From DASVTR01 sp033855775 (GTDB lineage Bacteria > Acidobacteriota > Blastocatellia > Pyrinomonadales > Pyrinomonadaceae): 50,901 nucleotides of DNA. Positions 44,000-50,901 of this stretch are shown here, piece by piece. The stretch spans positions 1 to 50,901 of the forward strand of contig JAWVFT010000084.1 of the NCBI GenBank assembly GCA_033855775.1. The letters run 5' to 3'. The notes under the pieces were generated by a model that saw nothing but the letters and a program-made list of their open reading frames with translations, made no database searches and had not been told where the DNA came from. Each line of letters begins with the position of its first letter. Within the stretch, counting starts at the first letter, position 1. Made by a program: the position numbers and the translations under genes.

Positions 44000-44950
44000 A
44001 TGACTTCGACGATGATGATGCACAAAAGCAATGTTCCGAACGGCTGGCTGGCCTTTGAGTTGAGCGTCCTGCGCCGCCTGAAATTTCGCTCCGTCGCCAT
44101 CGCCTTCGCCGGAGAGCCTGACCTCGGCCTCTATCTCAAACACTGGGGCGTGCGCGTCGTCGTCAACGACGTGGCGCGTTGGGCGACGACCAAAGCTCAG
44201 GCCCACATCGAAAACAACACGGAGCAACTCTCGGAAGCGGATGTCGAACTCGCGCTCGAAGACGCCTACGTGCCGCGCTACAAGCTACAGAATCAATCCT
44301 TGCGCCGCTGGTTCAACGAGACGGACGCTTGGTGGTTTGACAACGTGCGCCGCAACTGTGAAAAGCTCGAATCGCCGATGGCCCGCGCCCTCGCTCTCTC
44401 CATCGGCATGAGCGTCGGCGACTACGCTCTCTCCTTCAACGAAGAGACGAGGGAGTTGCGCCAGCCGCTCTCCGAAGTCTTCCGTCGTCTCTGGCAGGCG
44501 CAGCCCGCGCCCGTCAATAACAAGCAGCACAACGAGAGCTACAATCAGGACGCGCGCCGCTTCATCGCGGAGCAGCAGACCAACTTGCTCTACCTGCGCC
44601 TGCCGCGCGCGCGGCGCGAAGGCGAGCGGCGCCGCGATTCTCTGGCCGCATGGCGCGAGGAATGGCTGCGCAGCGAAGACACCTTCTGGGACGAGATGGA
44701 AGCGGCCCGCGCCGGGCGCCTCGGAGCCTTCGTCTCGACCCGCCAGCAATACCTGCGCCTCGTCGAAGACCTCCTGCAAACCGCCGCGCACCTGCCCGCA
44801 TGGGCCATCGCCCACACGGACAACGGCTTCGTCTCCACCAACGAACTCGTCGAAACCATCGCCCGCGTCCGCAAGGTCGAAACCATCTACTCCAAAGATT
44901 TCTCCGAACTGATGGGCGCGCGCGCCGCCATCATCACAGCCGTCAGCTAA
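44000..44950 (+). CDS. D12-class DNA adenine methyltransferase-like protein without DPPY
   Basis: 316 residues from ATG 44000. The first part resembles the SAM-binding start of D12 (Dam-type) methylases: VAIAFAGEPDLGLYLKHWG (residues 32-50), then VRVVVND (51-57). The last part (LPAWAIAHTDNGFVSTNELVETI) matches the conserved end of that fold. The catalytic DPPY is expected at 198-203, where the sequence is YLRLPR, so I expect no methylation of adenine. It might bind DNA or SAM only. No restriction partner is near. A D12-like fold is inference from pattern; confirmation needs profile search. Confidence 0.65.
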   Translation: MTSTMMMHKSNVPNGWLAFELSVLRRLKFRSVAIAFAGEPDLGLYLKHWGVRVVVNDVARWATTKAQAHIENNTEQLSEADVELALEDAYVPRYKLQNQSLRRWFNETDAWWFDNVRRNCEKLESPMARALALSIGMSVGDYALSFNEETRELRQPLSEVFRRLWQAQPAPVNNKQHNESYNQDARRFIAEQQTNLLYLRLPRARREGERRRDSLAAWREEWLRSEDTFWDEMEAARAGRLGAFVSTRQQYLRLVEDLLQTAAHLPAWAIAHTDNGFVSTNELVETIARVRKVETIYSKDFSELMGARAAIITAVS

Positions 44951-44958
44951 GATGGCCT

Positions 44959-45666
44959 TCAGCGTTTTACGGCAGAGATGCAGCAAGGGTGAGTGACCAT
45001 CTCTGTGACTACCGACGCCAGGTAGCACATCGCCGCATCATTAGGGTTGTATGCTCCGGCCCTGATAAACGTGTAGCCTCTGCATTGCGCATTCTTGTCG
45101 CAGTCGGCCTGACACTGTTCAGGGGTCGTCCCGCGATAGTAAGTCAGGTTTACTCCATTGAGTGAAGCTGTCTCGTTCCTCTGCCCCCAATCTCCGACGA
45201 AAATCTTCGGAGTCGGCGTCGCCGTCGGCGTCACCGTCGGCCTCACATTAGCGTTTGGAATCTTTGCCTCCCGTTGATTATCCGCCGCGTCCTCCTTCAA
45301 GAGCCAACTCAGGCTCAGGACGATGCCCGCGCCCAACATCAGCGCAAGACAGATTCCGATAAAGATTGCCGCCCGACGCTTGCCACCCTGTCTCTCTTTC
45401 AGCGGAGACTGCTGCTGCTGCTGCTGCCCCGCGTAAAGCGGCGGAGGCTGCGGAGCCTGCATCGTCGAAAGCGAAGGGCTGCCTAACCCGGACTGCCCCG
45501 GCGCGCGGCTCAGGATTTCAGTCGGGGCCGGGTCTGTGTTCCGTGGAGCATTGACGCGCAAGGTTTCATGCGGGTCATACGGGGCCGAAAGGATTGAGCC
45601 GTCAACCAGGCAGAACGTCAACGTCTCGTCGGCATAAGTGCGATTACACGCAGGACAAGCTTTCAT
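44959..45666 (-). CDS. Zinc-ribbon membrane protein with C-terminal PAN/apple-like domain
   Basis: 235 residues from ATG 45666, with GGAGGCGAG before it. N-terminal MKACPACNRTYADETLTFC holds Cys4, Cys7 and Cys19, a zinc-ribbon-like knuckle common in Acidobacteria. A Pro/Gln-rich cytosolic linker (30-110), one membrane segment (about 115-140) and a Thr/Pro stretch follow. The extracytoplasmic domain has YYRGTTPEQCQADCDKNAQC, GYTFIR, AMCYL and HPCC, resembling a PAN/apple module, which usually binds protein or carbohydrate. It is a paralogue of the next minus-strand gene, whose outer domain differs. Confidence 0.7.
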   Translation of the reverse strand: MKACPACNRTYADETLTFCLVDGSILSAPYDPHETLRVNAPRNTDPAPTEILSRAPGQSGLGSPSLSTMQAPQPPPLYAGQQQQQQSPLKERQGGKRRAAIFIGICLALMLGAGIVLSLSWLLKEDAADNQREAKIPNANVRPTVTPTATPTPKIFVGDWGQRNETASLNGVNLTYYRGTTPEQCQADCDKNAQCRGYTFIRAGAYNPNDAAMCYLASVVTEMVTHPCCISAVKR

Positions 45667-45698
45667 CTCGCCTCCGATAACAGGATTCGGCAACTACC

Positions 45699-46454
45699 CT
45701 ACTCTTGATAATTTGCGTGCCATGTCCCACTGCGATCACCATAGGCGTCACAGCACCAATCCACCGTGCCTGTGATCTGTGTTCTATCTGGATTGAGAGC
45801 GCCGCGATAGGTCGCCTCTAAAGAGGATGTTATCTCACGGCGCCTAACGGTCACATTCTTTCCTTCGACTGTAATTTCAAGATTCGCCTTAACTTCGCCC
45901 CATTGGCCAAGCCACCGCCCTGTAGATTGCCGAGACCAATCTCCGCAGGTTTCCACACCACCAACACCAGTGGCTTCACACTCCCGCCATTGTTTGCCCG
46001 GTAGTTCAGTTAATGTACTGGGCGCAGTTTTATTGGAATTTGAAATATTAGACTGGGCTCGATTATCGGTAGTGTTTCGATTATCGACAGCATTGTTATT
46101 GCTTGCCCCTAACCAGATTCCTATCACTGCTGCAAGGACGACCCCAAGAATCACTCCCATCACGAGGACTAAGCCAGTTCTATTGCTCCGTTTCTCTTGT
46201 GGTTGGGGAGACTGTTTCTCTGGATAAATGGGTGGTTGCGGAGATGCTATCGTCGGAGGTAAGGATGGTGTTAAATCATCCGCCCTAAATTCAGGATATA
46301 AAACTTCTGTGGGGGCTCCATCAGTTCTTCGAGAAGCAGAGATGCGCTCGGTTTTGTGACGGTCATATGGGGCAGAAAGGGTTGAGCCATCGTCTAAGCA
46401 GAAGGTTAATGTCTCATCAGCATAGGTGCGATTGCAGGTAGGACAGATTTTCAT
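45699..46454 (-). CDS. Zinc-ribbon membrane protein with a different C-terminal beta-rich domain
   Basis: 251 residues; AGGGG precedes ATG 46454. The start MKICPTCNRTYADETLTFC (Cys4, Cys7, Cys19) and the following DGSTLSAPYD are nearly the same as in the neighbour, and one membrane segment lies at about 92-117. An Asn-rich linker follows (NNNAVDNRNTTDNRAQSN). The outer domain (ECEATGVGGVETCGDW...NLEITVEGKNVTVRRREITS...TVDWCCDAYGDRSG) has four or more Cys and appears beta-rich, unlike the apple domain of the neighbour. The gene is visibly AT-richer than its surroundings. A promoter lies at 46512-46539. Confidence 0.7.
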   Translation of the reverse strand: MKICPTCNRTYADETLTFCLDDGSTLSAPYDRHKTERISASRRTDGAPTEVLYPEFRADDLTPSLPPTIASPQPPIYPEKQSPQPQEKRSNRTGLVLVMGVILGVVLAAVIGIWLGASNNNAVDNRNTTDNRAQSNISNSNKTAPSTLTELPGKQWRECEATGVGGVETCGDWSRQSTGRWLGQWGEVKANLEITVEGKNVTVRRREITSSLEATYRGALNPDRTQITGTVDWCCDAYGDRSGTWHANYQE

Positions 46455-46511
46455 TTGTTTCCCCTATTAATGAAATCCATTCCCTTATCCAGAGACGAGA
46501 ATCTAACACTG

Positions 46512-46539
46512 ATTATAACGCGCAAGTGAAAAGTAGCAA
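46512..46539 (-). promoter_or_regulatory. Sigma-70-like promoter for the AT-richer zinc-ribbon gene
   Basis: On the minus strand, TTGCTA (46539-46534), a 16-base spacer and TATAAT (46517-46512). It lies about 58 bases before the ATG at 46454 and is close to the 21-bp array, which begins about 120 bases further upstream. Confidence 0.55.
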
Positions 46540-46587
46540 TCAATTTAAAGGCACAATGCGGTCGTGTAGTCCATACATGATGACGGA

Positions 46588-46656
46588 GTTCGGACGCAAG
46601 GCCCGCGGCGTGGAGTTCGGAATGCGAAGTTCCGGCAAAATTTGTTAGTCGCTCGC
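46588..46656. repeat. Degenerate units preceding the 21-bp array
   Basis: GTTCGGA-type half-sites occur at 46588 (GTTCGGACG) and 46615 (GTTCGGAAT). The second is exactly two 21-bp periods before the first perfect unit (46657). These look like decayed copies at the edge of the array. Confidence 0.55.
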
Positions 46657-46950
46657 GTTCGGAACCCGAATGATGCGGTTCTGAACTCGGAAGATGGGGT
46701 TCCGAACCCGAAAATTGGCGTTCAGAACTCGAACGACGGGGTTCGGAACGCGAATGACGGAGTTCTGAACTCGAAGTTTGGGGTTCGGAACTCGGAAATT
46801 GGGGTTCAGAACCCCAACGTTGGCGTTCCGAACTCGGAAATTGGGGTTCCGAACCCCAACATCGGGGTTCTGAACGTGAAGGTTGGGGTTCTGAACGTGA
46901 AAGATGGGGTTCAGAACCCCGTCGTTGGGGTTCGGAACTCGAAACACTGT
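46657..46950. repeat. 21-bp array of 14 units with invariant GTTCNGAAC palindrome
   Basis: Fourteen GTTCNGAAC sites start at 46657 and recur exactly every 21 bases to 46930. The eight arm bases are invariant in every copy, while the centre base is G, T, C, A, G, T, G, A, C, C, T, T, A, G in order. The remaining part of each unit varies but tends toward a second dyad (as in CCAACGTTGG in unit 8), centred 10.5 bases from the first. The array reads almost the same on both strands. As a result both strands are open for about 100 codons, but no ribosome binding site or codon-position pattern supports coding. It is a non-coding protein-binding array until shown otherwise. Confidence 0.92.
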
Positions 46951-47009
46951 TAAACGTGGCCGGGGTGTGTACTGTATTCAGTCAACCGCTCGGAGCGTTG
47001 AGTTGAGCG

Positions 47010-47486
47010 TTATTTGTTGTCGGGCGGTTTGGTGGTTGCCGCTCTGGATTTGCGGGCGAAACGCTGGCTGAGAGCATCGAGGCTGCTGTCGAGGGCCGCG
47101 CCTTTCCCGGCGGCGCGGGCGTAATGATAGAGCAGCAGGGCTGCCGCGTAGGCTTCGCTGCCGACGAGCAGGTATGTGTCCTCCACTAATTCCTGTAGCT
47201 GGCTGAGGGCTATGACGAGAGGTTGCAAGGCGCTGAGCAGTTCAACGTCGCGGCGCATCTCGTCCACGTCGAAAGAACGCGGCAGGATGTCGGGGTTCTG
47301 TTTGGCTATCTCCAATGCCTGACTGACGAAGGCGCGGCTCTTGTCGCCCATCTTGGGCAGAAAGCGTCGCTCCTCAATCGTCAGGTCAAGGAGGAAGGGG
47401 AGTTTGGCGCGGATGGTGTTGATGGCGTCCATGACGGCTGTGATGTCGGCGGACGAGAGTGTGGCGTCAATACGATTGTCGGTCAT
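47010..47486 (-). CDS. Hypothetical helical protein
   Basis: 158 residues; AAGGAG lies 7-8 bases before ATG 47486. It appears wholly alpha-helical (ADITAVMDAINTIRAKL, AFVSQALEIAKQN, VIALSQLQELVEDTYLL) with a basic tail (RFARKSRAATTKP). I recognise no family or catalytic motif. It is the first gene downstream of the 21-bp array on that side and is transcribed toward it. Whether its product has any link to the array is unknown. Confidence 0.65.
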   Translation of the reverse strand: MTDNRIDATLSSADITAVMDAINTIRAKLPFLLDLTIEERRFLPKMGDKSRAFVSQALEIAKQNPDILPRSFDVDEMRRDVELLSALQPLVIALSQLQELVEDTYLLVGSEAYAAALLLYHYARAAGKGAALDSSLDALSQRFARKSRAATTKPPDNK

Positions 47487-47770
47487 TTTGTGTGCTCCTT
47501 TGAGCGGGCGCGCAGGCGGTTTGTAGAAAAGCTTTTGAGGCTCAGGCGCGGGCCGCGCGCTCGCTGGAATAATCAGTTGATAGAGAAACCGCAGAGCTTT
47601 CGAGATGCTCGACGGCGACTGATGCGTGTCCGGTGAAACGCGGGCCGCAAGATATTACTAAGGCTCGCGTAAGTCAATGGTTTTCTGCAAACGGCAACGG
47701 CGAAGAAGGCTTTTTATGAGAAGGGGTTATTGAGCGGGTTGCTTTAATGATTTGTTAGACAGTCCTGCGC

Positions 47771-48241
47771 CTACTGGCATTTCTCCCAGGTAGTTGTTCC
47801 ACCTACAAAAGTCCCGTCATCCACATATTCATGCCAGTGTCCCTGCATCTTGGTTCTTCTTTTGTTGGCTACTAAAATAACGACACCTCCCAGAGAATTA
47901 AAAAGCTTCTCTGCCGAATACGAGAAAAGTATGATGTCGTTATTTTTTATGCTTCCCGCCATCTCGTATACGCCGTTGACATTTGTGCCGGTGGCAAAGA
48001 TTTTATCTCCCGCAGCCTTTTTAATCTCCACCACATCCAACAACTCTTTACTGGCATTGCCCCCATCAACATATGCCCATGCGCATTTCCATTGACCCAA
48101 AAAATCCCTGCTTCCTTTGCTTTTGCCCGTCAGAAAAACTTTCAACTCATCCGAGAATAGTTTGAGGAGCGCGCCAATGATGACCCCTGCCAGACCAATG
48201 AACGCGGCGGTTATCGTTATCACACCCGTTTCTCCCTGCAT
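47771..48241 (-). CDS. Hypothetical membrane-anchored beta-rich protein
   Basis: 156 residues; GGAAGGA precedes ATG 48241. One N-terminal membrane helix (residues 8-28, ITAAFIGLAGVIIGALLKLF) is followed by a likely beta-barrel or sandwich with FLGQWKCAWAYVDGG, MAGSIKNNDIILFSY and GHWHEYVDDGTFVGGTTTWEK. The overall look recalls small membrane-tethered beta-barrel effectors of signalling or defence systems, but no partner gene is beside it, so this is only a guess. The DNA is AT-richer than the window average, which could mean recent acquisition. Confidence 0.6.
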   Translation of the reverse strand: MQGETGVITITAAFIGLAGVIIGALLKLFSDELKVFLTGKSKGSRDFLGQWKCAWAYVDGGNASKELLDVVEIKKAAGDKIFATGTNVNGVYEMAGSIKNNDIILFSYSAEKLFNSLGGVVILVANKRRTKMQGHWHEYVDDGTFVGGTTTWEKCQ

Positions 48242-48290
48242 GGTTAATCCTTCCAGTCGAATAAGAGGCCGGAGAATTCACCGGGGCTAC

Positions 48291-48331
48291 AAAAAAAATG
48301 GATGCTTGAAGCGGCTTCAGGTGAGGCATCC
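48291..48331 (-). terminator. Terminator of the alpha/beta hydrolase gene
   Basis: On the minus strand, a hairpin with outer stem GGATGC/GCATCC (48331-48326 with 48305-48300) and inner GAAGC/GCTTC is followed by ATTTTTTTT (plus-strand A8 at 48291-48298). Confidence 0.75.
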
Positions 48332-48480
48332 ACTTCCGGTTAGTAAAGATTTCAATTGCCAAAGCACAGGAACAATATTCACATCGGTGGCAGATGTCAA
48401 CGGTTGGCCCGCCGTCCGCTTGCGCAAGTCGGGATTTCCTGCAAACTGCCGCCGGAGAAGAGAGCGCGTGTGTCCGTGTG

Positions 48481-49533
48481 TTAGAGATGCTTGCGGAAGA
48501 AGGAGGCTATCTTCCAGCCGTCTAGGTAGACCCAGGGCTTTTCGCCGATGGTGTAGTGGCCGCAGGGGAGCCATGAGACATCCACTGGAATGTCGTGGCG
48601 GCGAAACTCCGCTATCACGTCGCGCGTCAGGTCCGGCGGAAAGGAGAGGTCGTAGCGGGCCGCGATGAAGCGCATCGGGCGCGGGCGTATCCGCTTCAGT
48701 CGCGGGATGAAGGGCATGGGGCTAATCGGCAGCAGGTACTCGCGCAACTCGTCGAGCGTGACCGCATCGCCGAAGCCCGCGCGGACGTGCTGCGTGGTGA
48801 TGCCGCGCCATGCCACGTCCGCGACGTAGCCGGAGCCGTGGTTGAAGACGCCCATCGCAATCCGCTCGTCGTGCGCGTAGGCTAGAAAGGCCACGCAGGA
48901 GCCGATGCTCGTCCCCATGATGCCTACGGGCGCGTGGCCCTGCTGTTCCATTAACCATGTGACGGCGGCGCGCGCGTCGAGCACGCCCTGTCGCATGGAT
49001 TGAATCGTGCGCCCGATGTTGGAACTGAAGAGATAGTCTGCGCGCTCAAGCTCCGGCGGGCGGCGCGCTTCGTGATACGGCAAGGTCAGGCGCAGGGCGC
49101 TGATGCCGAAGCGATTGAGCACATGACAAAGCTCGACGTGGCTTTCGGGCTGCGCGTTCCATTGCGGCAGCAGCAGGACGGCGGGGCGTCTGCCGTCCTT
49201 GCGCTTCTTCGCGGCGGGAAAGTAGCGCGCGTGGACTGTGTTGTTCTCGATGGAAGGCGTCTTGATGGCGCTCGTCCATGTGAGGCGGTCGCCGTCCAAT
49301 TGATAGTCCGTGATGCGCGGCAGGGCGTAGAACTCTTCGCTGCGCTGCATCACCTCATGCGAGTGGCGGCGCAACAACTCGCGCGGGTCGTCGCCGTTGA
49401 CGTGTTCCTTGATGAAAGCCTCTCCCCACTCGAAGGGGCGCACGATTCTGTTTGTGTCACGTTGCGCGAACCAACGCTCGCGCGCGCGCATCCAGCGTCC
49501 TAACAAATTACCTGACTGCCTCTCATTGAGCAT
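48481..49533 (-). CDS. Alpha/beta hydrolase
   Basis: 350 residues. The nucleophile elbow is MGTSIGS (Ser209), with Asp295 in AARYDLSFP and His326 in PCGHYTIG completing a triad. Preceding features are an oxyanion region (VLLLPQWNAQPESH) and LRLTLPYHEARRP. An N-terminal helical part of about 85 residues is not part of the core. It is cytosolic, as no signal is seen. Family resemblance is to the esterase/acyl-hydrolase group of unknown substrate, possibly ABHD18-like. The start at 49533 has no clear ribosome binding site. Confidence 0.85.
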   Translation of the reverse strand: MLNERQSGNLLGRWMRARERWFAQRDTNRIVRPFEWGEAFIKEHVNGDDPRELLRRHSHEVMQRSEEFYALPRITDYQLDGDRLTWTSAIKTPSIENNTVHARYFPAAKKRKDGRRPAVLLLPQWNAQPESHVELCHVLNRFGISALRLTLPYHEARRPPELERADYLFSSNIGRTIQSMRQGVLDARAAVTWLMEQQGHAPVGIMGTSIGSCVAFLAYAHDERIAMGVFNHGSGYVADVAWRGITTQHVRAGFGDAVTLDELREYLLPISPMPFIPRLKRIRPRPMRFIAARYDLSFPPDLTRDVIAEFRRHDIPVDVSWLPCGHYTIGEKPWVYLDGWKIASFFRKHL

Positions 49534-49934
49534 TACGAGAACAACTCTCGATTAAACCGAACCTTCATCATAACCAAGACGAACGAGAGAAGGCAAAGAC
49601 GCTCCAACGCGCGCTGTCCAGTATCAATAGGCCAAGCTCCGGTTTGCTATCCAAAGGTCAAAGTAAGCTGCTTTGAGCATTGAGCATTTGCCCTCAAGCA
49701 AATTTTTTTGCAAATAAACAATATCAGCTTGGTCTTTGGGGTTGACAGTCCGGCGAGTAGAGTTTAGATTGTGCGGGTTGACGGATTTCTCCTTCGTCAA
49801 CCATCAAACCGACAACCCAACAATTTATCTATAACGGCATCATTACGGGAGATGCATGAACGAGGCTCTTTGCCTGTTTCCGGGCAAAAGCTCTCAACCC
49901 ATGAACCTTGGCTACCTACCTCGAAGGAGATTAG
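49534..49934. other. Divergent intergenic region
   Basis: About 400 bases separating the hydrolase from the metalloprotease. It contains the metalloprotease promoter (separate entry), is AT-richer between 49650 and 49740, and shows no repeat or RNA gene that I recognise. Confidence 0.4.
49742..49770 (+). promoter_or_regulatory. Sigma-70-like promoter for the M43 metalloprotease
   Basis: TTGACA at 49742-49747, a spacer of exactly 17 bases, and TAGATT at 49765-49770. The consensus -35 with optimal spacing makes this the best promoter in the window. It implies a leader of about 160 bases before ATG 49935. Confidence 0.75.
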
Positions 49935-50882
49935 ATGAATAGAAAGCTTTTTGTCGTGCTGGCGCTCGTCGCGCTCAGTCTCACTTTTGTCTTCACCCAC
50001 TCGACTCGTAACAACGTCCTCGCCCAAAGCGAAGGCGGTCTGACCCGTCCGCCCAAGGACGAAGATAGCAACTTTGACCCGAAGGCCCGGACGCGGGTTT
50101 GCGGCACAGTAGAACTCAGCGAGAAGGATAGGGCCTTGATTGACGAACAAGTCGCCTCGCGTCAGGAATCAATGAGAGTGGCCGGCATGGTCACAGATAG
50201 AGCGGCAGGCTCCGTCACCATCCGCGTCTTCTTTCACGTCATCCGCAACAGCGCCGGAACGGCGGGCAACCTGACCACCGCGCAACTCGATAACCAACTC
50301 AAGGTCTTGAACGATTCCTACAGCGGCTTGACGGGCGGCGCCAACACCCCGTTCCGCTTCGTCCGCAGCGGCGTCACCTACTCGAACAACAGCTCGTGGT
50401 ACACCTGCACGCCCGGCACGTCCGCCGAGAGCTCTATGAAGACATCTCTGCATCAGGGCGGCGCGGCTGACCTAAATCTCTACCTGAACAACATGGGTCA
50501 GGGACTTCTCGGTTGGGCGACTTTCCCGTCGAGCTATGCCAGCGCGCCTTCGATGGACGGCGTGGTCGTGCTCAATGCCAGCATTCCGGGCGGCTCGGCT
50601 GCGCCCTACAACCTGGGCGACACGGCGACACACGAAGTCGGTCACTGGGTCGGCCTCTATCACACTTTTCAGGGCGGTTGCTCCGGCAGCGGCGATAGCG
50701 TCTCCGACACACCTGCGGAAGCTTCACCCGCCTACGGCTGCCCGAGCGGTCGCAACACTTGCAGCACCACCGGACTCGACCCGATTGAAAACTTCATGGA
50801 CTACTCAGACGACTCCTGCATGTACAGGTTCACAACAGGACAATCGGCCCGCGCCGACTCGCAATGTCTGACCTATCGTTAA
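49935..50882 (+). CDS. Secreted M43-family zinc metalloprotease (pappalysin-like)
   Basis: 315 residues. A signal peptide (about 1-30, ending VLAQS) is followed by a propeptide-like stretch (30-85) and the metzincin catalytic domain. The zinc site is HEVGHWVGLYH with His233, Glu234, His237 and His243. The Met-turn is in NFMDYSDDSC, as in the M43B family. Paired Cys residues (CTPGT, GGCSGSGD, GCPSGRNTC, DDSC) suggest disulfides outside the cytosol. It probably cleaves extracellular proteins or peptides. AGGAG precedes ATG 49935. It has no C-terminal sorting domain, unlike some relatives. Only 19 bases follow the stop. Confidence 0.93.
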   Translation: MNRKLFVVLALVALSLTFVFTHSTRNNVLAQSEGGLTRPPKDEDSNFDPKARTRVCGTVELSEKDRALIDEQVASRQESMRVAGMVTDRAAGSVTIRVFFHVIRNSAGTAGNLTTAQLDNQLKVLNDSYSGLTGGANTPFRFVRSGVTYSNNSSWYTCTPGTSAESSMKTSLHQGGAADLNLYLNNMGQGLLGWATFPSSYASAPSMDGVVVLNASIPGGSAAPYNLGDTATHEVGHWVGLYHTFQGGCSGSGDSVSDTPAEASPAYGCPSGRNTCSTTGLDPIENFMDYSDDSCMYRFTTGQSARADSQCLTYR

Positions 50883-50901
50883 AGCAATCTTTCGGGTTGA
50901 T

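Noticed and set aside
46657..46950. CRISPR array
   Set aside because: The repeat is only 9 bp with 12-bp intervals, and the intervals are themselves similar to each other. No cas gene is present.
46657..46950. LexA (SOS) operator cluster
   Set aside because: LexA boxes of the GAAC-N4-GTTC type have the half-sites in the other order and spacing. Here the order is GTTC-N-GAAC.
46642..46953. Open frames of about 100 codons on both strands of the 21-bp array, giving a seven-residue repeat (GVxNxxx)
   Set aside because: The unit length (21) keeps the frame open automatically, and the unit is nearly its own reverse complement. The start is a TTG without ribosome binding site. Conservation follows the palindrome, and the most variable base is a second codon position, so a repeat protein is unlikely.
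1..50901. tRNA, rRNA, insertion sequences, phage or plasmid replication genes
   Set aside because: I looked for tRNA T-loop patterns, transposase or integrase motifs and replication initiators and saw none, so the array at 46.7 kb is not beside a Rep gene within this window.

Overview
The window looks like chromosomal DNA of a GC-rich (about 60%) member of the Acidobacteriota, most likely a Blastocatellia-type lineage. That placement is an inference. It rests on three very large Oar-like TonB-dependent receptors with N-terminal carboxypeptidase-regulatory domains, DUF4388/DnaJ/TPR architecture, proteins with a CPxCNRTYADETLTFC zinc-ribbon start, a one-piece glutamate formimidoyltransferase/cyclodeaminase, and the overall codon use. 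No rRNA, tRNA, transposase, integrase, phage gene or CRISPR array was seen.

Layout. 1-3.3 kb: a PHYHD1-like dioxygenase cut by the window edge, a one-TM protein, a zinc alcohol dehydrogenase and two tandem paralogous lipoproteins. 3.4-11 kb: an HtrA/DegP protease with a good promoter, an aldehyde dehydrogenase, alanine dehydrogenase (start corrected to GTG 6848), a lone receiver protein, a PDZ/radical-SAM/DUF512 protein and a SAM methyltransferase. 11.3-22.4 kb: three giant outer-membrane receptors with strong terminators between them. 22.8-32.3 kb: a MoxR-type cluster (multi-pass membrane protein, DUF4129, DUF4350, TauE/SafE permease, MoxR ATPase, LolA-like protein, DUF58, convergent SpoIIM-like protein). 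32.4-45 kb: FtcD fusion, two hypothetical proteins, LigA, an M20 peptidase homologue with lost metal ligands, a GNAT protein, a histidine kinase, a DUF4388-DnaJ-TPR protein, an HD-GYP protein and a D12-methylase-like protein lacking DPPY. 45-50.9 kb: two paralogous zinc-ribbon membrane proteins of differing C-terminal domain, a striking 21-bp array, two small hypothetical proteins, an alpha/beta hydrolase and a secreted M43 metalloprotease.

Two non-coding structures stand out. (1) At 46657-46938 there are 14 uninterrupted 21-bp units. Each carries an invariant GTTCNGAAC palindrome whose centre base takes all four nucleotides, and a second, looser dyad lies 10.5 bp away, so the array presents a symmetric site on every helical turn. 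(2) At least ten intergenic gaps are filled, often from the stop codon of one gene to within a few bases of the next start, by inverted arms of degenerate 7-bp tandem words. The word differs between loci but the two arms match within a locus. Several left arms contain the upstream gene's stop codon, and the right arms sit where a Shine-Dalgarno sequence would be expected.

Functionally the window mixes envelope biology (receptors, HtrA, the MoxR cluster, lipoproteins), amino-acid catabolism (histidine to glutamate through FtcD, alanine dehydrogenase, aldehyde dehydrogenase), replication/repair (LigA) and signalling (receiver, histidine kinase, HD-GYP).
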